Below are positions 1-9,373 of a stretch of 50,064 nucleotides of DNA, piece after piece; the first letter of the stretch is position 1, and every line of letters begins with the position of its first letter. The position numbers and the translations under genes are program-made. A model generated the notes under the pieces. The model was not told the origin of the DNA. It ran no database searches and saw only the letters and a program-made list of their open reading frames with translations. The stretch comes from Hyphomicrobiales bacterium (GTDB taxonomy: Bacteria; Pseudomonadota; Alphaproteobacteria; Rhizobiales; Rhizobiaceae). The stretch spans positions 1 through 50,064 of the forward strand of contig UCJH01000034.1 in the NCBI GenBank assembly GCA_900472785.1. The letters are read 5' to 3'.

Positions 1-1905
1 TCCCGCCCCCATCGTCATCGCCCCGATCACTTGGCTGCGCGCGGTGATCGGATTGAGAATGCGACCGGCCGCACAGACGGCCAGCATCCGTCGAACGCGC
101 GTCTCGCCCGTCGCGATATCGACTCCCACCTCTATGAAATGCGCGCCGAACGTCGACTGCTGATGAGTGTCGCTCATTTCTCCCCATTCTATTGTGTCCT
201 CGGCGTGAAGACCGGCAGGGCCTGCAGCTTCCGCAAGCTTGACGGAGCGGCTGCCGGAGTGGACCATACCGCCTTCAAACACTATGCCCTGCATATTGAA
301 GCCAAGCCTTTGCGCGATCGCCTCGCGCAGCTTGACGCAGGCGGCATAGACGCCCGACGTCGACGAGTTGGCACCGAATTGTCCCCCCGAGCCTGCCGAA
401 ACCGGAAACCGGGAATCTCCGAGCTGAACCGCTACCCTATCGATACCAACGCCCAACATCTCAGCAGCCGTCTGGGCTATAATCGTATAGCTGCCAGTGC
501 CAATGTCGGTCATGTCGGTCTCGACCGTTACCATTCCATGTCTATTCAGCCGAACCGTTGCGCCAGAGGGGAACACCATGTTGTTGCGGAAAGCGGCAGC
601 AACACCCATGCCGATCAGCCAATTCCCATCGCGCTTCGAGCCTGGCCTTTGACGCGCATTCCAGCCGAAACGCTCAGCACCAAGCTTCAGACAGCCAACG
701 AGATCGCGACGCGAAAATGGCCGCTCCGGCTTCTCAGGATCAACCTGCGTGTCATTCAGTATCCGAAACTCAATTGGATCTATCCCTAATTTTTCGGCGA
801 CTTCGTCGATGGCGATCTCGAGCGCCATTAAGCCCGGCGCCTCGCCGGGCGCCCGCATGGCGTTGCCTTCAGGAAGATCGAGTGTTGCAAGCCGCATCGC
901 CGTCATTCGGTTCTCGCCGGCGTAAAGAAGTCTGGTCTGCATCACCGCCGTCTCCGGGCCACCGCCAGGTAGATCGCCGGACCAGCTTTCATGACCGATC
1001 GCGGTAATCTTTCCATCTTTCTCCGCGCCGATGCGGATACGCTGGATGGTTGCCGGCCGGTGGGTTGCATTGTTCATCAGAAATGGACGCGGGAGCGAAA
1101 CTTTGACCGGACGCTTCACGGCTTTTGCGCCAAAGGCTGCAAGCACTGCGTCTGCCCGCAAGAACAGCTTGCCGCCGAAGCCGCCGCCAATGAACGGCGA
1201 CATCAGGTGAATTTTTTCTTTCTCGATGTCGAGAGTGGTCGCAAGATCGGAGCGCCACCAGTCGATCATCTGGCTGGATGTCCACAGGCTGAGCTCTTCT
1301 CCATCCCATGCTGCAATCGACGCGAACGGCTCCATCATCGCATGGGACTGATCTGGTGTCGTATAGGTTTCGTCGAAGGTCACAGGAGCGGATTGAAACG
1401 CCGCGTCAAAATTGCCGACCGCCGTATCTGCTGGATCTTCTGTCTTTGGCTTGACCGCTACGTCCAGCGCCTTCTTAAGATCAAATGCGCCCTTGTCTTC
1501 GCTGTAGTCGACTTTTACGAGAGAAGCACCGGCGCGGGCCTGCTCGAACGTTTCCGCCACGACCACGGCGACGGCTTGGTGATAATGCTGGACGTTGTCG
1601 CCGCCGAAGAGGCTTGCGGTGTTGTACTTTCCTTTCTTCCGCTCTCCCACGTCCAGCGTCGTAATAACGGCAAGCACGCCTGGCGACTTCTGGGCAGCTG
1701 CAACGTCCATCGATTTGATCCGACCTTTGGCAATGGACGCTCCGACGGGATAACCATAGGCGTATTTCGTCTTTGGATCATTCCACTCATACGCATAGAT
1801 TGCACGCCCAGTGGTCTTGAGCTGTCCGTCAATGCGGTGGATCGGCTGACCGACGACCTTCAAATTGTCGATCGGATTGGTTGTTGCTGGCGTTTCAAAC
1901 TTCAT
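1..1905 (-). CDS. Molybdenum hydroxylase large (Mo-cofactor) subunit, PaoC/xanthine dehydrogenase type, 3' end off the window
   Basis: Reading the minus strand from an ATG at 1905 gives 635 open codons that run off the left edge. The protein is the molybdopterin-cytosine-dinucleotide subunit of a xanthine dehydrogenase/aldehyde oxidoreductase complex, which hydroxylates aldehydes or N-heterocycles at a Mo centre. Visible signatures are a glycine-rich FIGGGFGGK cofactor loop near residue 250, the MRAPGEAPG segment near 330 and the GSGGQFGANSS loop past the middle. The catalytic Glu loop (GxGE) normally lies near the C-terminus and would be outside the window. It is third in an operon, starting 3 nt after the FAD-subunit stop at 1909. 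There is no leader peptide, so export would depend on the Tat leader of its 2Fe-2S partner. The family is clear; the substrate is not. Confidence 0.93.
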   Translation of the reverse strand, partial: MKFETPATTNPIDNLKVVGQPIHRIDGQLKTTGRAIYAYEWNDPKTKYAYGYPVGASIAKGRIKSMDVAAAQKSPGVLAVITTLDVGERKKGKYNTASLFGGDNVQHYHQAVAVVVAETFEQARAGASLVKVDYSEDKGAFDLKKALDVAVKPKTEDPADTAVGNFDAAFQSAPVTFDETYTTPDQSHAMMEPFASIAAWDGEELSLWTSSQMIDWWRSDLATTLDIEKEKIHLMSPFIGGGFGGKLFLRADAVLAAFGAKAVKRPVKVSLPRPFLMNNATHRPATIQRIRIGAEKDGKITAIGHESWSGDLPGGGPETAVMQTRLLYAGENRMTAMRLATLDLPEGNAMRAPGEAPGLMALEIAIDEVAEKLGIDPIEFRILNDTQVDPEKPERPFSRRDLVGCLKLGAERFGWNARQRPGSKRDGNWLIGMGVAAAFRNNMVFPSGATVRLNRHGMVTVETDMTDIGTGSYTIIAQTAAEMLGVGIDRVAVQLGDSRFPVSAGSGGQFGANSSTSGVYAACVKLREAIAQRLGFNMQGIVFEGGMVHSGSRSVKLAEAAGPAGLHAEDTIEWGEMSDTHQQSTFGAHFIEVGVDIATGETRVRRMLAVCAAGRILNPITARSQVIGAMTMGAG

Positions 1906-1908
1906 GGC

Positions 1909-2859
1909 TCAACCTCTTGCCTCGGATATCACCGCGCCAAGCGTTCGCTCGACCAGATCGACCTTGAATCTGTTCTGTTCCGTCGGGCGAGCATTCGCGA
2001 GCAAGGTCCCAACGACGGCTCGCGCACCCTCCTGCATCTTTGCGTCGGCTTCTCCTATTCGCCATGGCTTATGAGCCACGCCGCCGACAGCGACACGTCC
2101 CGTGCCATCGGGGTGGATCACAACACCGACCGAGACAAGCGCAAAGGCATAGGAGGCACGATCGCGCACCTTGCGATAGATGTGCTTGCCGCCGGTTGGT
2201 GGCGGGAGCAGCACGCCGGTGATGAACTCGCCACGTTCAAGAGCGCTTTCGATATGCGGCGTGTCTCCGGGCAGACGGTAGAAGTCGGCTATGGGAATGG
2301 TTCGACTGCTGCCATCGGGCTTGACTGTCTCAACCGTCGCGTCCAATGCCTGCATTGCGATCGCCATGTCACTTGGATGGGTGGCGATGCAGGAATCGCT
2401 GACACCGACAATGGCATGCTGGCGGCTGAACCCGTCAATGGCAGAACATCCACTGCCAAGCTGGCGCTTGTTGCATGGCATGTTGGTGTCATAGAAATAG
2501 GGACAACGGGTGCGCTGCAAAAGGTTCCCAGCTGTCGTTGCGACATTGCGCAACTGGCCCGAAGCGCCGGCCACCAGCGCACGCGACAGCAGCCCGTAAT
2601 CGCGGCGAACGGCCTGATGCGCGGCAAGATCAGTGTTGCGGACGAGTGCCCCGATGCGCAACCCGCCGTCTGGCGTGGCGTCGATCTTGTCGAGACCAAG
2701 ACCGTTAACGTCGATCAGATGGGTCGGCGTCTCGATCTCAAGTTTCATCAGGTCGAGAAGGTTGGTGCCACCCGCAATAAACTTGGCCTGGGAATTGGAG
2801 GCGGCCGATTTTGCGGCTGCTTCGATCGACGATGCGCGTTCAAAGGTAAAAGGTCTCAT
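1909..2859 (-). CDS. FAD-binding subunit of molybdenum hydroxylase, PaoB-like, with 4Fe-4S cysteines
   Basis: This 316-aa protein carries electrons between the 2Fe-2S subunit and the final acceptor through FAD. The N-terminal [11 protein letters not shown] segment (about residues 30-40) is the FAD pyrophosphate loop. In the middle lies a C-x9-C-x8-C cluster beginning in RTRCPYFYD and a further Cys in the CIATHPSD segment. Together they match the extra 4Fe-4S site known from E. coli PaoB and absent from classical xanthine dehydrogenase medium subunits. I chose the ATG at 2859 (MRPFTFERA) because the family starts there and it overlaps the upstream 2Fe-2S gene by 4 nt (ATGA). Its paralogue lies at 6004-6987. 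Confidence 0.93.
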   Translation of the reverse strand: MRPFTFERASSIEAAAKSAASNSQAKFIAGGTNLLDLMKLEIETPTHLIDVNGLGLDKIDATPDGGLRIGALVRNTDLAAHQAVRRDYGLLSRALVAGASGQLRNVATTAGNLLQRTRCPYFYDTNMPCNKRQLGSGCSAIDGFSRQHAIVGVSDSCIATHPSDMAIAMQALDATVETVKPDGSSRTIPIADFYRLPGDTPHIESALERGEFITGVLLPPPTGGKHIYRKVRDRASYAFALVSVGVVIHPDGTGRVAVGGVAHKPWRIGEADAKMQEGARAVVGTLLANARPTEQNRFKVDLVERTLGAVISEARG

Positions 2860-3491
2860 GCTTTCATCCCTCCGACGTCCGAGATTGCGTCGATGATGTT
2901 GGAATAGGCGCCGCACCGACAGATGTTGCCGCTCATCCGCTCTCGGACCTCGGCAGCTGTGAGTGCTACCGGGCTGGTTAGGTCGGCTGTGACGTGGCTA
3001 GGAATATTCGCGCCTATTTCTTCCAGTACCGCCACAGATGAACAAATTTGCCCGGGCGTGCAGTAGCCGCACTGGAAGCCGTCATGCTTGATAAAAGCTG
3101 CCTGCATGGGATGGAGATCACCTGGCTTTCCCAGACCCTCAATGGTGGTGACCCGGCGACCTTCCTGCATGATGGCAAGGGTCAGACATGCATTCAGCCG
3201 TCGTCCGTCAACGATGACGGTGCAGGCGCCGCATTGACCGTGGTCGCAGCCCTTTTTCGTTCCAGTTAGATGCAGATGCTCACGCAGGGCATCGAGCAAT
3301 GTCGTCCGGTTATCGAGTTTCATGTTATGGATGTCGCCGTTTACAATGAAAGAAACCTTTGACGTCTGAACCATGTCATTCCCCGCAGATTGCGCTATCG
3401 CACCTCCGGCGACACCCGTGACGGCTACGGTCGCCGCCGATGAGATCAACAGATCGCGGCGCGAGATTTCGAGATGAGTCGAAGTTTGCAT
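2856..3491 (-). CDS. 2Fe-2S subunit of molybdenum hydroxylase with Tat leader, PaoA-like
   Basis: This 211-aa protein holds two [2Fe-2S] clusters. The plant-ferredoxin-type site is C-x4-C-x2-C (CDHGQCGAC) plus a downstream Cys. The C-terminal helical site has CGYC and CRCGAY. The first 50 residues are a twin-arginine leader (SRRDLLI, then an alanine/valine-rich stretch ending in GGAIAQ), so the complex should be folded in the cytoplasm and exported to the periplasm, as for E. coli PaoABC. The ATG at 3491 is preceded by GTGGAGCTGACT, a good GGAG ribosome site. It is the first gene of the minus-strand operon covering 3491 to beyond 1. Its paralogue at 6984-7529 lacks any leader. Confidence 0.93.
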   Translation of the reverse strand: MQTSTHLEISRRDLLISSAATVAVTGVAGGAIAQSAGNDMVQTSKVSFIVNGDIHNMKLDNRTTLLDALREHLHLTGTKKGCDHGQCGACTVIVDGRRLNACLTLAIMQEGRRVTTIEGLGKPGDLHPMQAAFIKHDGFQCGYCTPGQICSSVAVLEEIGANIPSHVTADLTSPVALTAAEVRERMSGNICRCGAYSNIIDAISDVGGMKA

Positions 3492-3628
3492 AGTCAGCTC
3501 CACTTCACCAATTGAAGAATGAGCGCGCAGACCAACCACGCCACCCGAGATTTAAAACAGGGCCTGCTCTTTTCGGATATTGGCCCAACCACTACAACGC
3601 TCTAATGGCACTACTGTCAGTTCCCCTC

Positions 3629-3662
3629 GAGGCGGTAGATGATCGCGAAAGATCGCCGCCTC
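3629..3662 (-). other. Inverted repeat between the two molybdenum hydroxylase operons
   Basis: GAGGCGG at 3629-3635 pairs with CCGCCTC at 3656-3662, with a smaller inner GATC/GATC repeat in the loop. It lies just beyond the stop of the 3674-6007 gene and before the start of the next operon at 3491. There is no run of U, so it is at best a transcript-end or mRNA-stabilising hairpin. I saw nothing else in the 182-nt gap. Confidence 0.3.
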
Positions 3663-3673
3663 CAACGCGTGGA

Positions 3674-6007
3674 TCAAAGAAGTTTGTCGAGGGTAATCGG
3701 AAGATCGCGCATTCGCTTGCCGGTCGCGTTGTAAATTGCATTCGCAACAGCGGCGGCCGTGCCGGTAATGCCGATCTCGCCAACACCATGAGCGCCCATC
3801 GGTGTGTGTGGGTCCGGTATATCTGTCCAGATCACGTCGATGTCCGGTACGTCCATATGCACCGGGACGTGATACTCCGACAGGCTTGGGTTCATGATAC
3901 GGCCGTAACGCTCATCGAATTGTGTTTCTTCCATCAGCGCCAGACCGAGACCCATGATGATCCCGCCCCGGAACTGGCTGGCAGCCGTCTTCGAATTGAG
4001 AATGCGTCCGCAGTCGAAAGACCCGAGGAACCGGCTGACGCGCGGCTCGCCGGTAACGGCATTGACGCGCACTTCGCAAAACATTGCGCCGTGGCTGTGC
4101 ATCGACCAGTGCATTGTCTCCAGCGGATCGGGCGGGCTCGCCTCGACGCGGATCTCGTCTCGGTGCGCGCGCTCCAAAATCGAGGCGTAGGTTTCGAAAC
4201 GGCTGGGATCGTCGGCCTTGCACAGCCCAGCATCGCGACTGGCGACTTCATCCGGTTTTAGTCCGGCAAGTGGAGAGTCATTGCCGGCGATCTTGATCAG
4301 CTCTTTGACCAGAGCTCTATGCGCCGCAATCACAGAAGCTCCGATCGAGGCCGTCTGCTGAGATCCGCCAGCAAGCACGACACCGGGCAACGTGGAATCA
4401 CCGTAATTGAACGTGATTGCTTCCAGTGACAGACCCAACCGCTCTGCCACGACCTGGGTTTGCACCGTGGCGGTGCCCATGCCCATCTCGTGCGCGGCGA
4501 TGTCGACGGTGGCCTGTCCTAACCTTGTAAGTGTAATCCGGGCTGCCCCGCCCGGCATTCTATAATAGGGATATGTGGCAGTGGCGCAGCCCAATCCAAC
4601 GAGCCACTCTCCATCTCGGACCAATCCTGGTTTGACACTGCGTTGGTCCCAGCCGAACCGTTCGGCGCCCATCTTCCAGGCTTCGACAACGTGCCTTGAG
4701 GAAAACGGCAAGCCCGACGTCGGCTCCTTTTCAGGCTCATTGCGCAGGCGCAGCTCGATTGGATCGATGCCTAGGGCGTCGGCAAGTTCATCGATGGCAC
4801 TCTCCAGTGCAAACGTTCCAACCGCTTCGCCTGGCGCGCGCATGAAGGTGTTGGCAAGCATGTCCAGTTCCACTGCCTGGACGTCAAGCAGCATCGTTTC
4901 GGATGCATAGGCGCTACGCGCTGGCATGATGAACGGTTCGGGCAGAATATTGCTGGGTGTCTTCGCGATGACGCCGGTGTGGATCAGTGCCTTGAACTTA
5001 CCATGCTTATCTGCTCCGAGCGCAACCCGCTGTTCCGTGAGGGTACGTCCACCGACAACGCGGTAAACCCCTTCGCGCGACAGCACGAGTCGTACGGGGC
5101 GCCCGACGATTTTGGCCGCAGCCGCAGCAAGCACCTGGTGCTGCCACAGGCATTTTCCGCCAAAACCACCGCCAACGAACGGCGAGGTGACGACGACCTG
5201 CTTCTCGTCCATCCCAAACATCTGTGCGACCGACCAGGCTGTATGGGCGACCAGCTGCGACGCATCATGAATTCTCAATGTGTCGCCGGTCCAGGCGACA
5301 GTCACGGCATGCAGCTCAATCGCATTGTGGTTGTGCCGTGGCGTTCGATACGTAGCATCGACGGCGACTGGCGCCTCCTTCAAAGCTTTTTCAGCATCGC
5401 CAATCTCATTGTGCAGCGGCTGGCCCATGAACAGGCTCGGTTCCGTCCCCTTCGCAATGGCTACTGCAAAATTTGTCAACGTCACATCCGCCTCGTAGGT
5501 GGCACAAATAAGTGACGCGGCATGATCGGCAAATTCCTGGCTTTCCGCGAGCACAACAGCAATGGGTTGGCCATTCCAGTGAATACGGTCGTCCTGCATG
5601 ATCGGAAGGTTGTCGCCGCCCGCCGCCTTCGAAGACGACATGAACACGGGTGGTGGATTGAGCTTCGGCGCGTTGCGGTGGGTCATGACAGAAATCACGC
5701 CCGGCGAGGCTTCAGCGGAGCGCGTGTCGATCTCGACAAGTCGGCCCTTTGCAATCGTTGCGAAAACAACCGCGGCATAGACCATGCCGTCGACTGGAAA
5801 CTCTGCCGAAAAGGTTGCGGAGCCGGTAACTTTGCGGGGACCATCGATCCTCGACAACGGCTTGCCGACATGTCCGTGCTGATGACGGATCAATGGATCG
5901 GGCTCACCGCCGGGCATCCAGCTGTCGGGGGCAAGTGCGACTGCCTTGGCCATCGCACCTTGAACAAGACCCTGAACTGCCTGTTTTGCGTCTTCAATGA
6001 TATTCAT
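3674..6007 (-). CDS. Molybdenum hydroxylase large (Mo-cofactor) subunit, complete
   Basis: This full-length 777-aa large subunit of the xanthine dehydrogenase/aldehyde oxidase family would hold the Mo-pterin cofactor. The first domain starts with VGKPLSRIDGPRKVTGSA (about 47-65). The Moco loops include SPFVGGGFGGK and FMRAPGEAVG, and the near-terminal HGVGEIGIT supplies the family's catalytic Glu. It starts with ATG at 6007, overlapping the FAD-subunit stop by 4 nt, and is the third gene of the operon 7529 to 3674. It is a divergent paralogue of the gene at 1-1905. The Glu loop and length argue for a working enzyme; substrate class (aldehyde versus N-heterocycle) cannot be read from sequence alone. 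Confidence 0.95.
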   Translation of the reverse strand: MNIIEDAKQAVQGLVQGAMAKAVALAPDSWMPGGEPDPLIRHQHGHVGKPLSRIDGPRKVTGSATFSAEFPVDGMVYAAVVFATIAKGRLVEIDTRSAEASPGVISVMTHRNAPKLNPPPVFMSSSKAAGGDNLPIMQDDRIHWNGQPIAVVLAESQEFADHAASLICATYEADVTLTNFAVAIAKGTEPSLFMGQPLHNEIGDAEKALKEAPVAVDATYRTPRHNHNAIELHAVTVAWTGDTLRIHDASQLVAHTAWSVAQMFGMDEKQVVVTSPFVGGGFGGKCLWQHQVLAAAAAKIVGRPVRLVLSREGVYRVVGGRTLTEQRVALGADKHGKFKALIHTGVIAKTPSNILPEPFIMPARSAYASETMLLDVQAVELDMLANTFMRAPGEAVGTFALESAIDELADALGIDPIELRLRNEPEKEPTSGLPFSSRHVVEAWKMGAERFGWDQRSVKPGLVRDGEWLVGLGCATATYPYYRMPGGAARITLTRLGQATVDIAAHEMGMGTATVQTQVVAERLGLSLEAITFNYGDSTLPGVVLAGGSQQTASIGASVIAAHRALVKELIKIAGNDSPLAGLKPDEVASRDAGLCKADDPSRFETYASILERAHRDEIRVEASPPDPLETMHWSMHSHGAMFCEVRVNAVTGEPRVSRFLGSFDCGRILNSKTAASQFRGGIIMGLGLALMEETQFDERYGRIMNPSLSEYHVPVHMDVPDIDVIWTDIPDPHTPMGAHGVGEIGITGTAAAVANAIYNATGKRMRDLPITLDKLL

Positions 6008-6987
6008 TGGGTATCTCGCAGATCTTCAAGCACTGCCACGATCGTGCGACGCGCTAGTTCAACCTTGAACACGTTGTCTTGAAGCGGCTGAGCATCGGCA
6101 AGTTCGGCACCTGCCGCAGCCTCGAATTGAGCGATCGTTGCAGGACCGCCCCGCAAGATCGCTTCGGCTTTTCGTGCGCGCCAAGGTTTGTGGGCTACTC
6201 CGCCGAGACCAATGCGCGCGTCGGCAATCAAACCGTCCTTGACGTTGAGGATGGCTGCGACTGAGACCAGCGCGAACGCATAGCTCGAGCGGTCGCGCAC
6301 CTTGCGATACGTCGATCTGCTTGCCAAGGAGAACTGCGGCAGTTCGACGGCCGTAATGAGCTCATCAGGTTCAAGAACCGTATCAACATCCGGACGATCC
6401 CCGGGAAGACGATGGAGATCATTGAGCGCGAGACGCCTCTCCCCGTGAATCCCGTCAACAAGGACGACAGCATCGAGCGCTGCCAACGCCACGCACATAT
6501 CGGAAGGATGGGTGGCAATGCAGGACGGCGAAGCGCCGAGGATAGCGTGATAGCGGGCGAAACCACCAATCGCGTCGCATCCTTCGCCAAGGGTGCGTTT
6601 GTTGCAATTCGACCCGGCCGCGTCATAAAAATACGAGCAACGCGTCCGTTGGAGGATATTGCCGCCAACCGTCGCCATGTTTCGGATTTGCGCACTCGCG
6701 CCGGCCAGAATCGCCCGGCAAAGGACAGGGTAGCGGGCGCGGACAATCGGATGTGATGCCAAAGCCGTGTTTCGAACGGCCGCACCAATGATCAGGCCGC
6801 CATCTGGAGTTTCCGTAATCTCGTTGGAAAGCCCGGTCACATCGACTAACGCTGTCGGCCGTTCGATGTTCTCGCGCATGAGATCGACCAGGTTTGTCCC
6901 ACCGCCCAGATATTTGGTGTGGTTGCCGGCAACCTGCTCGATCGCGCCATTCGCGTCCGTGGCCCGTGAATAGCTGAACGGTATCAT
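6004..6987 (-). CDS. FAD-binding subunit of molybdenum hydroxylase, PaoB-like
   Basis: This 327-aa medium subunit has a GGGTNLVDLMR FAD loop near residue 30 and PaoB-type iron-sulfur cysteines (C-x10-C-x8-C starting in RTRCSYFYD, then CIATHPSD). It starts at 6987 with ATG, overlaps the 2Fe-2S gene stop by 4 nt and the following large-subunit start by 4 nt, so the three are translationally coupled. It is clearly homologous to the 1909-2859 protein, for example in the shared KVRDR(A/S)SYAFALVSV segment. Confidence 0.94.
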   Translation of the reverse strand: MIPFSYSRATDANGAIEQVAGNHTKYLGGGTNLVDLMRENIERPTALVDVTGLSNEITETPDGGLIIGAAVRNTALASHPIVRARYPVLCRAILAGASAQIRNMATVGGNILQRTRCSYFYDAAGSNCNKRTLGEGCDAIGGFARYHAILGASPSCIATHPSDMCVALAALDAVVLVDGIHGERRLALNDLHRLPGDRPDVDTVLEPDELITAVELPQFSLASRSTYRKVRDRSSYAFALVSVAAILNVKDGLIADARIGLGGVAHKPWRARKAEAILRGGPATIAQFEAAAGAELADAQPLQDNVFKVELARRTIVAVLEDLRDTQ

Positions 6988-7529
6988 TCGGCGGCCTCCG
7001 GCATGACTTGCGGCTTATCACTGACTGTGTTGCCATCACCGTAGGTCGCGTGGATCGCCGCCGCGATGCCGTTGTACGCTCCGCATCGACAGAGATTACC
7101 GCTCATGCGTTCTCGCAGCTCGTCATGGTCGAGATCGAAGCGATCAGAGGTTAAATCGCTGGTGACATGGCTTGGAACACCGCGTCGCGCTTCCTCAACC
7201 ATTGCGACTGCAGAACAGATCTGACCCGGGGTGCAATATCCACATTGAAAGCCGTCATGTTCGACGAACGCTTGCTGGAGAGGGTGCAACGCATCGACAG
7301 TACCCAGCCCCTCGATGGTGGTGATTGACCGACCATCATATTGGACAGCGAGTGCCAGGCAAGACAGGATGCGTTCACCATCCGCAAGGATTGTGCACGC
7401 TCCACATGCGCCTTGATCGCAACCTTTCTTTGTGCCGGGAAGCAGCAAGTGTTCACGTACGAAATCGAGAAGAGAAACGCGCAGATCGTCTGGCAGGGCC
7501 GCTGAAACGCCATTCACCGTTATTGTCAT
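6984..7529 (-). CDS. 2Fe-2S subunit of molybdenum hydroxylase, no leader peptide
   Basis: This 181-aa ferredoxin-like subunit has C-x4-C-x2-C (CDQGACGAC), then CGYC and CRCGAY, for two [2Fe-2S] clusters. I chose ATG 7529 (MTITVNG) because GAGGAACG lies directly upstream and the family begins at this beta strand; an in-frame TTG at 7541 adds four residues. Unlike the neighbouring 2856-3491 paralogue there is no Tat leader, so this complex should stay in the cytoplasm. It is the first gene of the operon 7529 to 3674; its promoter must lie in 7530-7891. Confidence 0.94.
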   Translation of the reverse strand: MTITVNGVSAALPDDLRVSLLDFVREHLLLPGTKKGCDQGACGACTILADGERILSCLALAVQYDGRSITTIEGLGTVDALHPLQQAFVEHDGFQCGYCTPGQICSAVAMVEEARRGVPSHVTSDLTSDRFDLDHDELRERMSGNLCRCGAYNGIAAAIHATYGDGNTVSDKPQVMPEAAE

Positions 7530-7706
7530 CGTTCCTCGCAAACCGCCGCCTTGCCGGATTGACTTTGCCGGTTAGTCCGCAAACTCCTTGATATCGAACT
7601 TTGTTCCCTGCCTCGTCATTGCGTGTCTCAGTTCGGGTGCAGCGTCCAGCCGCCTTAACGTCGGGCACGGTGGTGAAAACGGAACACACTTTTCGCACCA
7701 AGGAAT

Positions 7707-7733
7707 ATGGCGTGAAAACTCACGCCATTTTTT
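7707..7733 (+). terminator. Orphan Rho-independent terminator
   Basis: ATGGCGTGA (7707-7715), loop AAAC and TCACGCCAT (7720-7728) form a perfect 9-bp hairpin followed by a T run to 7733 on the plus strand. No plus-strand protein gene lies upstream; 7530-7706 is the 5' region of the divergent hydroxylase operon. It may end a small RNA or be a leftover of a lost gene. Confidence 0.6.
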
Positions 7734-7839
7734 CCCGCCAAGTCAACAACGAGACGCGTCAGGTCTTGATCTATAAGGCCGCGATCGTGTTCGGATATTT
7801 ATGAGGTCATTGCACATTCTTAATGTCCGTTCCCAAGTG

Positions 7840-7865
7840 GGAACTTAAAGCCCATCTGTTTCGTT
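7840..7865 (+). promoter_or_regulatory. EcfG-type general stress promoter
   Basis: GGAAC (7840-7844), 17 nt, then CGTT (7862-7865) fits the alphaproteobacterial EcfG consensus, 26 nt before the ATG at 7892. The -35 sits in an inverted repeat GTTCCC-AAGT-GGGAAC (7829-7844), so a second GGAAC faces the other way. Confidence 0.6.
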
Positions 7866-7891
7866 AAGTGACCGATTGAAAACGGTGACGC

Positions 7892-8263
7892 ATGACGACC
7901 GAAGAAACGAAGATTCAGCTGGTTGAAGAAAACGCGCACATCGGCACGGAACGTGTTGTGACCGGACGCGTACGTGTTCAGACATCAAGTCAGACCGTGG
8001 AGGAACATGCACAGGTCTCGCTTTCGGGCGAGACCGTTGAAGTCATCCGTACCCCAATGAAAATTGAAATCGACCGTGTTCCGGAAATCCGTGTCGAAGG
8101 CAACACCACGATCATCCCGGTCGTGGAAGAGATCGTCGTGGTGGAGAAACGATTGGTGCTGGTCGAGGAGATCCGCATCGAGCGGACTGCGACGTGTGAT
8201 GACGTCACCATACCGGTAACCCTTCGCAGACAAACAGCGACCATTGAAAGATTTGAAGATTAA
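7892..8263 (+). CDS. DUF2382 (YsnF/AvaK-type) stress protein
   Basis: This 123-aa protein is almost entirely a DUF2382 domain. It has an acidic, valine- and glutamate-rich sequence with the repeated pattern of this family (IPVVEEIVVVEKRLVLVEEIRIER near residues 70-100). The domain is widespread in stress-induced bacterial proteins, but no biochemical activity is established. It starts with ATG at 7892 behind a weak GGTGA, downstream of an EcfG-type promoter, and is followed after 17 nt by a second DUF2382 gene with a strong AAGGAGG site, so the two should form an operon ending at the hairpin at 9184. Confidence 0.85.
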   Translation: MTTEETKIQLVEENAHIGTERVVTGRVRVQTSSQTVEEHAQVSLSGETVEVIRTPMKIEIDRVPEIRVEGNTTIIPVVEEIVVVEKRLVLVEEIRIERTATCDDVTIPVTLRRQTATIERFED

Positions 8264-8280
8264 CAAGGAGGACCAATCTA

Positions 8281-9154
8281 TGAGCTACGCTGATTCCAAT
8301 GCCTCTATTGGCAACACCAATACCATCACCGCATTCTTTGACAGCCGCACGGATGCAGACCACGCTGTGAGCGTCTCGTCGACTCCGGGATTTCCCGCAA
8401 CAGCGTCCGCGTAATCGCAAGCGACGACAGCGGCTCTATCGCGACCACTGAGGAACACAAGGGTTTCTGGGCGTCGCTGGCCGACTTGTTCCTACCGGAT
8501 GACGATCGTACCGTTTACGCCGAAGGGCTCCGTCGCGGCGGATACCTTGTGACGGTTTCCGGTTATCCGCTTGACATGCACGACATCGCGCTCGACATCC
8601 TTGACGACGAAGGCAGCATAGATCTCGACGAACGCACCAAGGCCTGGGAATCCGAGGGCTGGTCGCGCGAGAACTCCAACGAAGCGTTCGCCACATCAAG
8701 CTATGATCGTTCGCAGGCAGGGTCCGCGACCGCGACCCGTCTGGAAGCGGACAGCGAAGAGGTTATCCCGGTTGTTGAAGAAGAACTGCGGGTCGGCAAG
8801 CGCGACGTCAACAACGGTCGTGTCAGGGTGCGGTCCTATGTAACGGAAACCCCGATCAGCGAGCAGGTTTCGCTCCTTGACGAAAACGTCAAAATCACCC
8901 GCCGTTCGGTCGATCGCCCGCTCACCGGAACGGAAGATGCATTTGTCGATCTTACGATTGAGGCAGAAGAGCATCGCGAAGAAGCGGTCGTATCCAAGGA
9001 CGCCCGCGTCGTCGAGGAAATCTCTCTCCGCAAGACATCCGAACAGCGTGAGGAAACGATCTCCGACACGGTTCGTAAGACCGAAGTGGAGGTCGAGGAT
9101 GAGCGCGCTCAGACCATTCGCAAGGATGGCACGCTCGGGATTGTCCGCGACTAA
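8281..9154 (+). pseudogene. YflT-like plus DUF2382 stress protein, interrupted by one frameshift
   Basis: AAGGAGGACCAATCT precedes ATG 8281. The first frame codes for an N-terminal YflT/GSP17M-like stretch (ITAFFDSRTDADHAV) and then runs out of frame to a stop at 8414. Adding one base near 8368-8371 (GTG AGC read as GTG GAG CGT) restores ERLVDSGISRNSVRVIASDDS and continuous reading to 9154, including the ADLFLPDDD and GGYLVTVSG segments and a C-terminal DUF2382 domain (about residues 160-285). The ancestral protein was about 291 aa. Either a real recent -1 mutation or a sequencing error explains this; the strong ribosome site and otherwise clean sequence fit both. A degenerate second copy of the C-terminus lies at 29975-30346. 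Confidence 0.85.
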
Positions 9155-9183
9155 GTCTTACGAGACACGCAGCAAGACCACGA

Positions 9184-9205
9184 GGGCGGCTGTTGCCGCC
9201 CTTTT
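9184..9205 (+). terminator. Rho-independent terminator of the DUF2382 operon
   Basis: GGGCGGC (9184-9190), TGTT loop, GCCGCCC (9195-9201), then TTTT. It lies 30 nt after the stop at 9154. Confidence 0.85.
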
Positions 9206-9373
9206 CTATAATCCGGCAAATTTGATTTCTGTCGTGACTGTCCACCAGTGGACGCATTGACGAGAGATGTGACCACTTCTCATGTGTGCTCGTGTCCGAG
9301 GATATGGCGACATGACGATATATTCCCATTGCATAAAATGCCGCGTTCAAGGGGTGCGCATGATCGTTAGAAT

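Noticed and set aside
991-2907. A 638-codon open frame on the plus strand
   Set aside because: It is antisense to the Mo and FAD subunits, has no family features or ribosome site, and arises from GC-rich codon bias on the opposite strand.
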